Part shown: positions 1 through 10,605 of the stretch, in pieces | Layout: every line of letters begins with the position of its first letter | How positions within the stretch are numbered: position 1 is the stretch's first letter | Source: Lophium mytilinum | Lineage: Eukaryota; Ascomycota; Dothideomycetes; Mytilinidiales; Mytilinidiaceae | Reading direction: 5' to 3' | Assembly (NCBI GenBank): GCA_010093605.1 | Contig: MU004190.1 | Coordinates: forward strand, 1,437,484-1,501,483 | DNA: 64,000 bases | The notes under the pieces: model-generated | Told to the model about the DNA's origin: nothing | Database searches by the model: none | What the model saw: only the letters and a program-made list of their open reading frames with translations | Translations under genes and position numbers: made by a program

Positions 1-368
1 TTGAAGAGGCTTAGGACGTGTTCAACTGCGGAAGGTCCAACCTGCTGTTAGAATTCTGAGCTTTCGGATAACTACCCTTACTGGGTTACGTCAAGTCCCT
101 CGAATCGTGGTCCTTTTGTTGGTGTGAGCCGCTCAATGTCGTCTAACCCGCGTTGCACAAGCGGCCCAGTATAAGAGTCACTTTTAAGCGAGGACCTCAT
201 AGAGGTCAGGTGCATCCATCTTTTCTACTGCCATCTTCCTTCTTCAAAACAATTTGAAAGCTTCATTCCTTTAATTAAGAAAAAATTCCAGCTTTTCGCA
301 AGTTTCAGAATCGTCATACTCTATTGAATCATTGCGTTGTGCACACATCGCAATTACGACCTTCAACT
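1..368. other. Upstream region of the M20D gene, nothing recognised
   Basis: No coding exon, repeat or RNA gene is apparent. An AT-rich, pyrimidine-rich stretch near 235-300 could be promoter or leader DNA of the gene starting at 369. This is position only, not a recognised motif. Confidence 0.4.
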
Positions 369-1721
369 ATGAATCCAAATCGTCGAGTTACCAGCTCTCT
401 AACCGATCTGCTTCTCGCCGCACCTATAGACACGAAGAAATACGAGGCCCTTTACAAGCACTTCCATGAACACCCCGAGCTCTCGAATCTCGAGGCTGAA
501 ACTGCCAAAACGATTGCAGCCGAACTATCGCGTCTCCAGGCTTTCGACATAACTACCAACATCGGCGGCCATGGCCTCGTCGGCGTGCTCAAAAATGGCC
601 CAGGCAAAACTATTCTTCTACGCGCCGACATGGACGCCCTCCCAATCTTGGAGGCAACCGGCCTTCCGTACTCCAGCAAAGTCACCATGCTCGACGTCGA
701 GGGCGTCATGCGGCCGGTGATGCACGCGTGCGGCCACGACATGCACATGACGTGTCTCCTCGCTGCAGCTGAAACGCTACTTAAGCTTAAAGAAAAGTGG
801 AGCGGTACGTTGATTGTATTATTCCAACCTGCAGAGGAGCGTGGTAGTGGAGCGAAGGCGATGGTAGATGATGGCCTGTATGGAAAGCACAAGATCCCCG
901 TGCCTGACTTCCTACTCGGTCAGCACGTGATGGCGATGCGGGCAGGAAGTGTGGGATCGAAACTAGGGACGATTATGGCCGGGGCGGACAGCATGAAGAT
1001 TACCATGTTTGGAGTTGGTGGTCATGGATCCCAGGTAAGTGGATACTACACAGTATCAATAGCATCCAAGAACTGACATATACAGCCACATCGAACGATT
1101 GACCCCGCTGTCATGGCTGCTCACGTAGTAGTACGCCTCCAGACTGTTATCAGCCGAGAGATCAATCCAAGTGATGTCTCCGTTCTGACCGTCGGAAGCT
1201 TGCAAGCCGGGCAGACGGAGAATATTATCGCAGACTCGGCAGAAATTGGCATCGACATACGCAGCGTGCGACCGGAAACGCGCGAGAAAGTTCTGGCCTC
1301 CATCCAGCGAATCGTCAAAGCTGAATGTGAAGCAAGCGGTTCGACAGTCGCACCCGTGTTCAAAATGACGCGGCATCTTCCAACCACGGTGAACGACGAG
1401 CCGATGATGAAAACGCTAGAGAAAAGCTTCAGTGAGCATTTTGGAGACGACTTTGATGCAAACATACCGACGACTACCATTGCGGAAGACTTCTCGATCC
1501 TCGCAACATCGCAAGGTCGGCCTTGTGCGTTTTGGCATTGGGGAGGAATCGAACACGGGCTGTGGGATCAGTCGCTGAAGGAGGGCAAAATTGATGAGAT
1601 TCCCGCCAATCATACAGCGAGGTTCGCGCCGGTGATCCAACCTACGATGCGAACGGGTATTCATGCTCTCTGTGTTGCTGCTCTTGCTTTCTTTGGCAAG
1701 AAGTCGCAACATAGATTGTAA
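369..1721 (+). CDS. M20D-family metallo-amidohydrolase
   Basis: Two exons, 369-1034 and 1086-1721, joined by a 51-bp intron (GTAAGT...TACAG) that falls on a codon boundary. The product is 433 residues. It looks like a peptidase M20D / IAA-amino-acid or hippurate hydrolase homologue, which cleaves N-acyl amino acids with a dinuclear metal centre. Visible hallmarks are RADMDALP, the metal/cysteine motif HACGHDMHMT, the acidic AEERGSGAKAM segment and GGHGSQPHRTIDP, which is reconstituted exactly across the splice junction. The substrate cannot be told from sequence. An in-frame ATG at 324 would add 15 residues. I prefer 369 because the family usually begins close to the catalytic domain and the extra residues are not domain-like. 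No targeting signal is evident, so the protein is probably cytosolic. Confidence 0.9.
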
Positions 1722-1910
1722 CTAGCGAATCTTTTCATTACGTTTGCCAATAGAGACACTGTATACGTTCAGAACTGAAGCTGCAAAGATCTGAAAACTT
1801 ATGAAGATACAGTCAGAAAACCACCAGAACGAAGCATAGTATATGTACGAAGTATCACTCATCATTCACCATGCACAGCAGCCATATCCACCTCTACTAA
1901 CGGCACTCCT

Positions 1911-1921
1911 TGTTTATAAAT
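1911..1921 (+). promoter_or_regulatory. Possible TATA-like element
   Basis: The sequence TTTATAAAT lies about 155 bp upstream of the ATG at 2074 and is followed by a long pyrimidine-rich tract (about 1937-1975), a common layout for filamentous fungal promoters. Position and composition are the only support. Confidence 0.3.
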
Positions 1922-2073
1922 CCTCAGGTAGCATCCAGGGATTTTTCTTCTTTCTTCTTCATCTACCTCCAAGAACACCATCAAAACCTAACCAACCACA
2001 CTCACACCCACCACCTGCCAATTCCGAACCCCATTACCACATCGAGACATTTGAGCACTGGGTTCCAACGAAA

Positions 2074-2739
2074 ATGCCGCCAAAAAAATCTACGAAGCGA
2101 AAGGGGTCTACTCAAACAGCCTCTTCAACCACAGCCCCACGTACATCAACTCCAGCTACCAACGCAGCCATGGCCGAAGTAGCATCAAAGCCTACGACGT
2201 CCACCAATCAAAAAGCCGTGACAGCTTCAGCACAACATCCCTACCAAACGAGATCGACCGGCCTCGTACTCATGACCGCAGAGACAGGTAGCAACGTGGC
2301 TGCGGCTATCGAAGCCGGCTCTCGCCACCAAAGCGAGCTTCCTTTTGAAGGAGAAACGACCACCAACGCCGTGGTTCGACCCACCCTCAGAAACGCCAGG
2401 ATCGCCGGATTAGTTCGCCATCTTGTTGGCATGCTGCCCTTTGCTACGGCATTTCCTCCAGCAAACGCGAAGGCTACGAGGGCTATCACCCACATACGCG
2501 ATCAACTTTGCCAACTAACAATCGGTCAAGTCATTTCCGGAGGAGTCTTAGCTTGGGTAGCTTACTACCTGTACTACCACTTGCTAGATCGGGACGAGGT
2601 TCCACTTTACCTCTCCGATCGATCGTGGCAGGCAGAGGTTCTTTACTCCCTGGCGCGTCTTCGTGACGACTTTCATGGCGGTTACCACGAGCCGTTGATA
2701 GAAGAAGGCCCAAATGGGGAGGTTGGAAGGGGTCGTTGA
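2074..2739 (+). CDS. Hypothetical single-pass membrane protein
   Basis: I do not recognise this family. It is a single exon of 221 residues if started at the ATG at 2074 (MPPKKSTKRKG). The reading frame opens further upstream at 1843, but that stretch crosses the TATA-like/pyrimidine-rich DNA and reads as leader. The N-terminus is basic (KKSTKRK), followed by a Ser/Thr/Ala-rich low-complexity segment to about residue 55. One strong hydrophobic segment, IGQVISGGVLAWVAYYLYYH, lies near residue 150, and a charged tail follows. The hydrophobic stretch suggests a membrane-anchored protein with a disordered N-terminus. It may be lineage-specific. No intron is needed. Confidence 0.55.
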   Translation: MPPKKSTKRKGSTQTASSTTAPRTSTPATNAAMAEVASKPTTSTNQKAVTASAQHPYQTRSTGLVLMTAETGSNVAAAIEAGSRHQSELPFEGETTTNAVVRPTLRNARIAGLVRHLVGMLPFATAFPPANAKATRAITHIRDQLCQLTIGQVISGGVLAWVAYYLYYHLLDRDEVPLYLSDRSWQAEVLYSLARLRDDFHGGYHEPLIEEGPNGEVGRGR

Positions 2740-3209
2740 GTATGGATCGGCGCATGAGTTGTAGAGGTGGAGCGATGTGGCGGTCAGATACCTAGGTATC
2801 CTCCTGTTACAAGATATAGACATTAATAGGCTTGATGAGCTATGAGTAGAGTGCTTCTAGCCGACCCAGGTACCCATCTCATAGAATGAAATCTGAATTT
2901 GATGAACTGCCTTTATATTGAAAAGTATCAATATGCAACCATCCGCATAAGTGCAAACTCGGATAATTGCTAAACCGAGTGCCAACCAGTGTATTGCCCC
3001 GTGCTTCCACCACATTCCAGCGTGTTCTTGTCGTGTCTGAAGACAAAGGCCAAGCAGGTGGAACAGCCCCATTCACCATATGCTGACTTACCAGTCATTA
3101 GCGCACTTACTCGCCAACCACACCACTCCTGACTTCTCTTTACAACTTCCACCTGTACCTCTAACCCGCCACCTCGTCAACCTCTCCAACCGTGCTTGCC
3201 ACCCACCAA
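2740..3209. other. Intergenic region
   Basis: About 470 bp between two hypothetical genes. Short open frames occur on the minus strand (2857-3152), but they overlap each other in different frames and show no domain, so I do not call them. The last ~130 bp are pyrimidine/CA-rich, as expected for a leader before the ATG at 3210. Confidence 0.4.
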
Positions 3210-4070
3210 ATGGCATCGCAAAACCCACATATCAAACAAGAAGACGACGTGCAGTCCGCGCACTCAGACTCAGTCTTCAGCGTGCCGTACGAAGATATCG
3301 ACGACGAGACTTGGCAAGCACTACTGGCAGCAGAGAGCAGCGAACCAGAACCAGAATGGGAGGAAGAGGTAGCTGAACCGTCAGGCGGCGAGGCGGAAGG
3401 TTCCAGCCACGCACAACCACAATCGTCAAACGCCGCACCAGGAGCTTCTGGAACGCCCACGCCAGGCATGGAGGAGAGCGTCACTTCCACACTAGAACGT
3501 ATACAGAAGCGGGCCATTGCAGAGGACTCTTCAGACGATGAGAGCGACCAAAGCCCGTTGAAGCGGAGAAGCCCGAATCCAACAAAGCGCCGTAGAACTA
3601 TGGGAGGGATGCGTGCAGAGGAGGAAGGTCGCGCTCGTCTGGCAGATCCTCCTCGCAGGGTAGGATATCCGAGCCTACCTACATCTGAAGAGGGACCTGG
3701 AGGAGCTGCCTGGAGAGAAAACTTAGAAGAAAGCCCAGAGCGGAGCTCAGAAGAAAGTCCAGAACAGAGCTCAGAAGAAAGCTCATGGGATTCCACCACT
3801 GGAAGTGAGGGTGCAGCAGTCCAGACCTCCACACCACCGGTTGTGCTTCAGCCTCCCGGTGCCACACTCACTGGAGTACCGAATGGAGCCCCACCTGGCT
3901 TGACTCTCGTTGGCTCGATTGATGCCGCTTTACTGTTGCCGGGGTTGGGCACTCACCGTGCTATCAATCTCTATGTCCGCGATGCTGACCTAGGAGGTCC
4001 AGCACCTGGAGGATATACGAGCATTCTTCAAGCTTTGGCTCGTTTCTTGAGGCTTCCAGGGGGAGGCTGA
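3210..4070 (+). CDS. Hypothetical acidic, largely disordered protein with an NLS-like patch
   Basis: Family not recognised. Single exon of 286 residues from the ATG at 3210 (MASQNPHIKQEDD); an in-frame ATG at 3192 is a less likely alternative. The N-terminal half is rich in Glu, Ser and Pro. A basic patch (LKRRSPNPTKRRR) around residue 115-130 resembles a nuclear localisation signal. Near residues 170-192 a Ser/Glu repeat (ESPERSSEESPEQSSEES) is encoded by a ~27-bp repeat at about 3725-3785. The C-terminal ~60 residues are hydrophobic and Gly/Pro/Leu-rich (GLTLVGSIDAALLLPGLG) and may be the only folded part. The composition would suit a nuclear or chromatin-associated factor, but this is inference. 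Confidence 0.55.
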   Translation: MASQNPHIKQEDDVQSAHSDSVFSVPYEDIDDETWQALLAAESSEPEPEWEEEVAEPSGGEAEGSSHAQPQSSNAAPGASGTPTPGMEESVTSTLERIQKRAIAEDSSDDESDQSPLKRRSPNPTKRRRTMGGMRAEEEGRARLADPPRRVGYPSLPTSEEGPGGAAWRENLEESPERSSEESPEQSSEESSWDSTTGSEGAAVQTSTPPVVLQPPGATLTGVPNGAPPGLTLVGSIDAALLLPGLGTHRAINLYVRDADLGGPAPGGYTSILQALARFLRLPGGG

Positions 4071-4796
4071 GCGAGATATGGGGCGAAGAGGGTGTATTAT
4101 CCAGTGAGTAGCCTATTCCAGATTGCTAGGTTGAAAGGTTCTGACTACTAGTAGAGTCCAATCATCACAGGTCTCTCACAGGTCAATGTCACGAGGGAGG
4201 GGCCATTTGGTCTGGCTTCATGAGGCTTTTGGGGTTTAATGTCTGATCAGAGAGAGCATGCCGGAGGTTGTACAGTTCTGGGTCTTATATTTTGGCACAC
4301 GGAAATCTCACTACTTGAGTATTACTCTTGCTCACTTGGAACCACTGTAGGCGGTACCCTAGCTAGCATATCCTAGGCCTGTTAAACGGTAGCCCTGTTC
4401 CAGACTGTATGGACTTTCTGATTCTATAGGAAGTATCAAAACCATGTTAGCACACCCCACGCAGACCCAAGGAGTGCTCAAGCTTATCTCAGGGTGCTAT
4501 ACCAAACACTCAAGTTCTGTAGTAGATAATGCCTAATCAAGTTAAACTAAAAGTGAAGGTCGATGATGTACTCGTGTGACCCCGTGATATGACTCAAGAG
4601 TGAAAGTCTGAATCGCCTACGAGATATGAGCTAAGGCTGCGGTGTTTGCTATCAGTTGCAGCAGTAGCTCGACATTCACCAGTAAGCTCAGACAACGCTT
4701 AGCACTGCCATCTGCCAGGTAACGTATCGTTGGAAACCTCGAGGTGAAATCTGTTCAGTTTCCTCATCGCCACCACCAAACTCGAAACAGGTCGTC
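4071..4796. other. Intergenic region
   Basis: About 725 bp with no supported exon, repeat or RNA gene. It forms the 3' flank of the acidic protein gene and the promoter side of the F-box gene at 4797. Confidence 0.4.
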
Positions 4797-6011
4797 ATGG
4801 CTCCTAATCCATCGCCCTCGGCGTTACTTGGCTCGCCTGCCGAAGCAGGTCTAAAAGGGTGCGCTGCGGTGGCTCTCCTATCCCCCAAACTGGACACCAA
4901 ATTCGACGAATCTGCCGCTGAGAAAGTTGGTCGGGTCGTTGAGCTCACGGAGCAAATCCTACAACATCTCCCTTTCGTCGATCTTCTCTCGGCAAAGCTC
5001 ATCTGCAAACAATGGCGCGACATCATCAAAGCCTCCTTGCCAGTCCAACAGCAGCTATTCGTAGTCCCGTTTACGTACCCGCCGACGCTAAAGCTTCCGG
5101 GCTACTTACTCCCAAAGTCTGGCAACTATGGATCTGGCGATCATCAAAAGGACGCTCTCTATATAGTGGAGCCGATTGGAGGACAGCAGTGGCATCCAAT
5201 GCTGCAGGAACTGTTCCAGACCCGAGACTGGCAGCAGGACGACGACCCAGCGGCCAGCTTCCGTCCATTCTCATTCCACCTCGATGCGTATAACGAATGG
5301 GTTCCCGAATGGAAAAACGGCGAGGTCTCGTTTCCAAGATACCCAGAGCTCGTCCGCCTGGTCAAGAAGATTGCGACGGCTGCTGATGGCGAGTGGCAAC
5401 TTGCGCTCTGCAGCCAGCCTCCTACGGCACTTCTGGAATGCACGCGACTTGGTGCCACTAGATATCGTGGTTCGAGACAACTAGAAGTGCTCTTCAAAAT
5501 GGCTGCTGAGGAGGGATCAGATGGCGTCTCCATGGGTCAGATTCAGGCTTGTTTTCGGGATCTAGTGGTTGAAGTGGATGTCGTTGCGGCTCAGGCGGGG
5601 AAGTTCGAGAGGAGTGTGGCTCGGTTCAAGAGGACTATCGAGAAGGAAGGATATAAGCCGAGTCACTTCTCCAACGGCTCGAGCTCAACGGAGGCACCCA
5701 GTTACATACGCTATCCTTTGGACAACCTTAGGCCGGCTCGACGGGAGATCCGACTACCCCCTAAGCGCTTGCTCGACGCGAAAGCCCGGCTCAAAAGGAA
5801 GCAAGACGACCTAGTGACTGCTCTTAATCCGGTTGAGTATAAACTCAAATGGTGCAGACATTTGTTCGGTGGCGAGAACGTGTCCTGGGACCGTGACTGG
5901 GACGACCGTCCTTTGATCCTATTGGATGGAAGGGAGAGTCTCGTACGTTGTGTCGATTATATGCAACTTATGGAAGCGAACTAACGTAGGAAACAGATTG
6001 ACGCAGCTTAA
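4797..6011 (+). CDS. F-box domain protein
   Basis: An F-box lies at about residues 45-90 (VELTEQILQHLPFVDLLSAKLICKQWRDII). This is the segment that binds Skp1 in SCF ubiquitin ligases; the rest would recognise substrates, which are unknown. The large exon is 4797-5942. I propose a 54-bp terminal intron at 5943-5996: donor GTACGT, an ACTAAC branch site at about 5980, acceptor ACAG. A five-codon last exon follows (5997-6011, IDAA then stop), giving 386 residues. Without splicing, the frame runs on to a TAA at 5984, which itself overlaps the branch-site motif. The spliced form is preferred for its near-perfect splice signals. The F-box resembles the smaller F-box gene at 17.5-18.1 kb. Confidence 0.8.
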
Positions 6012-6364
6012 AGATTCAGCCGACCTTGTTACCAAGCATTACGTGGCTTAGTCGTTGTAAGATTGGTGTCTATCTAACACGGGAGTGATCCGATGGCTTG
6101 TAACACGGGTGGCGGAGGATAGTAGTGAAGGCCAACTTCAATCATGGTCATTGCTTATCAGAAGTTCAGAACTGAGTGCGCTATACGAGAACAGCACAGG
6201 AGATGGTGTCTGCATCCTGAGAGCCATGGGAAAGCAACTCTCGAAACTCAGCGTCACTGAAACAAGCAACTTTATGCCCAAATGTGTAAGTCATTGAGGG
6301 CCGTACTTGCGAGGCCCACACTTTGTCGTACTCGGTACATTATCGTAACTTCAAATACAAGGAC
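6012..6364. other. 3' flank before the tandem array
   Basis: About 350 bp with only a short open frame (6085-6297) lacking any domain or splice support. No gene is called. Confidence 0.35.
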
Positions 6365-8195
6365 ATTGTCGGCAATGTTACGCCTGGCTACGGCGATTAG
6401 CACCGATGCTAGGTGTAATATTGCCGTTGGAGGAGACTAACTTACCCTCTACGCTGAAAATTATGAATGTGCGCCTTGTGTTAGACCTTGTCGGCATTCT
6501 CACATCTAGCACCGGCGCTTAGTACCACTGCTAGGTGCAATATCACCGCCTCAACTGGAGGACCCGCATAAACCTTGATATATGACGATTTGATCCCCGA
6601 TCTGTTTATTGACCGCAATATAGTACCGCTGAGCGGCGCTGAATGCCGATGTGAGGTGTTGCATCGCCGCTGGAAACTGAGGTACTTTGATTGAAATGCT
6701 ATTTACGGTATTTCCAACTTCTCTCCACTTTCGACGGTAATCTAATATCGCTGAGCGGCGCTGAATGCCGATGTGAGGTGTTGCATCGCCGCTGGAAATT
6801 GAGATGCTTGACTATTTATACTACTTACAGTATCTCTACCTTCTCTCTACCTTCGACAGTGACTAGCACCGCTGCGCGGCGCTGAGTACCGTTGCTAAGT
6901 GTAGCATCGCCGCTAGAGTTTAAGGTACGTTGGCTCTTGATGCTACAGTATTTCTACGTGGTCTCCAACTTGAACGGCAATCCAACACCTCTGTACGGCG
7001 CGAAACACCGATGCTAGGTGTAACATCGCCGCGGAAGTGAGCTGCAATATCATCTAATCTGTGAAATAGTACATGCCTAACAAATTAGAGGTTGCCGGCA
7101 ATGCTACACGTAGGAACGGTTTTTAGTACCGATGCTGGGTGTAGCGTTGCTGGTAAGGTAGGGCGACCCGAGCGAGTTACTATCTACTCTCTCGCTACTA
7201 AAATGTGATATTACAAAAATACTATTTCCCGCCGCAAAATCTATACCACCGATGGGTGATTAGTACCGATGGTCAGTATAGCATTGTCGGCAACGTAAGC
7301 AACCCTGGTAGATTACTCTTGACTCTTTCTCCTGAAAAATTGATATTAGCAAGTATAGCATTTCTCGCCGCCATTCTCATACCGTAGATCGGTGCTCAGT
7401 ACCGATACTAGGTGTTGCATTGCCGACAATATAGGGCAAAATGGAAATTACCCTCTAGACTCTCCTATGAAAGGGTAAATGTATTAAGTATACCACCTCT
7501 CGCCGCAAACCTTATACTATTTTACGGTGCTTAGTACCGATGCGAGGTGTTAGATTGCCGACCATATAGATTGAAATATCAATTGCTCTCTAGTCTTTAA
7601 AAAAAGAAATACATTAAGTTTACTGCTTCCCGTCGGCGATATCATACTGCAGAACGGTGCGTGTTACCGCTGGTAGGTGATATATTGCCGACAGTTTAGG
7701 GCAAAATGCAAATCACTCTCAAGACTCCTTAAATAGTGAATATAATAAGTGTACTACTTCACGTCGGCGAAGGAACACTGTTGAACGGTGCTTAATACCG
7801 ATGCTAGGTGTAGCATTACCGACAAGACCGGGCAGAGAGGTAAATTACTCTCTAGTCTTCTTAATCAGTAAATATTACTTCTAGTCGTTGATAAAATACT
7901 GTTGATCGGCGTTTACTACCGATGCTTGATATAGTATCGCCGATAAGATTGGGCAAACTAGCAAATAAGTCTCCAGTTCATAAAAAATTAGATATATAAA
8001 GTGTTCTATTTTCCACCCGCGATCTAACACCGCAGAGCGGCGGAGAACACCGATGCGACGTATAGCATTGCCGCTAGGTGAGCTGAATCACCGTTCAGCC
8101 TCCCAAAATCGTGAATATATGAAGCGTCTTACTTCTCGGCGGCGACCTAACACCACAGAACGGCGCAGAATGCCGATGTGGGGCGTAGTCATATT
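6365..8195. repeat. Tandem array of about 15 diverged 120-137 bp hairpin-bearing units
   Basis: A core resembling AGTACCGATGCTAGGTGTAG followed by CATTGCCG recurs with core anchors near 6399, 6521, 6642, 6764, 6885, 7004, 7125, 7262, 7398, 7533, 7663, 7794, 7915, 8046 and 8169. Spacing is 119-122 bp for the first six intervals and 121-137 bp later. Two neighbours are identical over 50 bp (6627-6676 and 6749-6798); the others are diverged. In several units the core is flanked by an inverted repeat. The clearest is at 7095-7109 with 7139-7153: 15 consecutive pairs, two of them G-T. The first unit pairs 6370-6381 with 6415-6426. No open frame spans the array. Confidence 0.85.
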
Positions 8196-9072
8196 ATTAG
8201 GATATAAAACTCAAGGTCTTAGAAAGAAGCATAGTAAATGTATCTACCTCCTTTATATCTACCTCTCCCTGAGGACCCGATGTACGATTATATGCGTCTC
8301 GGGTACTTCTTCGAGGACTACTACAAGGCGCAGGGCGGATTATATCCTTTTGCGACCTCCGCAGTACTCAAGAAGCCCATATAAGTTATAAGTTCTAGCA
8401 CAGAGCTAGATTTTCTATCTCCTTGCGCACGACGACCTACGAATATGCGTGATTCAAAGAGACATTATTGAAATAGTTGGTATTGCTATCAGAGGCATCT
8501 CGATAAGCTCTATATGATCACTACCAACATGAACACTGGGGGAGAATTCGCGCAGCCACAGCCTGTTACGTTGGGTATCAACGGCACGTTTTGTAAGATT
8601 CTCTTATCCTCTATCTCAACATTATGCAATTATCTTGAAACGAAGGCATTATATCTTTTCAGGGAGTGGTAATTCCCGTTCAACTTCTCATAAAGGAAGA
8701 CTACTCATGGGTTGCCCGTCTAATCTTATTCTAGCTATTCCTAGCACGGATAACATGCTTTGAGATCCGTAAACTGCTGCTTTATCCGACTTACTTTTTA
8801 GAAGTGAAACCGTCTTATGCATTAGGGGCTTCTAAATTTTCATACCCCTCTCTTTGTTCATCGTTACGAGTTATATACAAACAGTATTGATTATTTGACT
8901 GACATCCACCCCAGTGGATTACCTTAAAGGCAAAGCACACCACTAGCAAGTCCAATTCACGTCATCAAAGTGGAGTTTTGAGTCTTACGACTTCCAACCC
9001 CAAGCCCCAAACCCTGCTCCCTCTTATTTCCAATCACGTATCACCTTGTTCCACCACCAACGCCACGCAACT
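8196..9072. other. Intergenic region after the array
   Basis: AT-richer DNA with no supported gene. The short plus-strand frame 8053-8391 starts inside the last array units and has no domain. The last ~100 bp are CA/pyrimidine-rich leader-like sequence. Confidence 0.4.
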
Positions 9073-9795
9073 ATGCCCCTGACCCTTGACCCAAGAGACA
9101 GACAAGCCCTCATAATTGTAGGCGCCGCGATCATAACCACGGCGCTTTTATTAGCATACTCAAGCGTCAAACCTCCAAGTATTCCTCAACCCACTGCTCC
9201 AACAGTCCCAAGGAAGAAGTACAATAGAGCGAAGACGCGCAAGGACAACCGAACTCTACCAGTCCCTCAACATGCCAGTTCGTCCCAGGCCGTGGGAAGG
9301 AGTGTCGCGGTCGCGAACCAGACCAAGCTCAACACAACGGCTCCAGGTACGGGGAAAAAGTTCATGCAGCCATCCCACACCCCCCCAGGCTCCCCACCCA
9401 ACCCCCCATCCCCAACCAAAGAAAGATCTCCAACCCACCTCTCCCAAACCGCCGCAATCCCCACCTCAGCCGAAACAACTCCTAGATCTACGCCATCGTC
9501 AGGCCCAAGTAGCCCGAGCGACGGCGCCACGATAGCGGCACCTCAAACGACAGTGGTTGAAGCATCGGGGCTCCTCGCGAGGCAGACTTTTGTATCCACG
9601 GGGTCGTATGTGATAGCTCAAGAGCTGATTCGTCGGCTGGCGGAGATTGCAGCGGAGAGGGAGGCTCTGCGGGCGGAGGAGGGGTATGACGAGGGGTATG
9701 AGGGCGAGAAGGAAGGAGGAACAGCGCCTGGTGTTTTGTACGTCTGGAGGCGAGGGTGGCGGAGGGGAGGGGAGGGGAGTGGCAGAGGTGATTGA
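9073..9795 (+). CDS. Hypothetical N-terminally anchored membrane protein
   Basis: Family not recognised. Single exon of 240 residues from the ATG at 9073 (MPLTLDPRDRQ); an in-frame ATG at 9046 would add nine residues. A hydrophobic helix (ALIIVGAAIITTALLLAYSS) lies at about residues 13-32, followed by a basic stretch (PRKKYNRAKTRK). This suggests a signal-anchor with the bulk of the protein cytosolic. Residues 60-160 are Pro/Ser/Thr-rich and probably disordered. A short amphipathic helix (ELIRRLAEIAAEREALRAEEG) near 185-205 is the only other feature. Extreme G-rich codons near the 3' end (9710-9790) make the exact C-terminus less certain. Confidence 0.5.
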   Translation: MPLTLDPRDRQALIIVGAAIITTALLLAYSSVKPPSIPQPTAPTVPRKKYNRAKTRKDNRTLPVPQHASSSQAVGRSVAVANQTKLNTTAPGTGKKFMQPSHTPPGSPPNPPSPTKERSPTHLSQTAAIPTSAETTPRSTPSSGPSSPSDGATIAAPQTTVVEASGLLARQTFVSTGSYVIAQELIRRLAEIAAEREALRAEEGYDEGYEGEKEGGTAPGVLYVWRRGWRRGGEGSGRGD

Positions 9796-10605
9796 GTGGG
9801 TTGCGGTTGGGATGGCTGTGGGTTTTGATTACTTTTGGTTTGGTCGGTGATGAGAACGCAAAATGAGCATTTTTGTTTTAGTTCAAAGTGAATATACCTA
9901 CTCGTTAGCAGTCGGCGGCGCTTATTGAATGATAGTTCTCCTTTCTCGCGGAGCTACAGTGTCCTCCATGGATATCCGTACACTTCCCTGTCACTATTTA
10001 TAGGGGTTCCACGTACAGTTAGAAATTGTGGGTAGTGCACACGCTTCCAATTCGCGTACATCATGCTGTCACTGTCTGGAGTACCCTCGTGAGTTTGCTA
10101 GTAGTCTAAAATGCCGCATTTCTGTCTTATTCCGAACGCTGAAAATACTACGATCCTCCTCAAGCAGCGATAAACAACTGTACGGATTCCTGTGACGAAT
10201 CATTGTGGTTCTAGGTTAGCATTCGGCGGTGATTACCGAAGCATACTGCTCTCTACTCACGGGGTTAGGGGTATCAGCGGCAGTACCCTCGCTCGATGTG
10301 GACTGTGAATAGTATAGGTGATCTTGCGAAAGAGAAAGGACACCCAGACTAGTCGTGAGCGGCATTAAGGAAATAGACGGCAATGAAGATGCTCGGAAGG
10401 CGTATATGTTACCCCTGACCAGCAGCTTCTCCTTGGAAGTACCCCTCAATATTTAAGGTCTTCACTGCCCGACAGATACTCACTACACCTAAACCTCATC
10501 TACTAGGCAACTATGCCTTGTAGACTATCAGCAAGCTCTCCATATACTTACTCCTCTTACCTTCCACCTACCTCAGCAATCCAATCCATACCAAACTTCT
10601 CAAAG
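9796..10605. other. Intergenic region with a diverged two-copy direct repeat
   Basis: No gene supported. A stretch beginning GTTAGCAGTCGGCGG at 9904 is similar over about 55 bp to one beginning GTTAGCATTCGGCGG at 10215 (spacing 311 bp). An AT-rich TATTTAAG element near 10450 may serve the secreted-protein gene at 10606. Confidence 0.4.

Noticed and set aside
6365-8195. Array could be mistaken for a CRISPR array
   Set aside because: Units are diverged, 119-137 bp apart, lack short identical repeats with unique spacers, and the genome is clearly eukaryotic.
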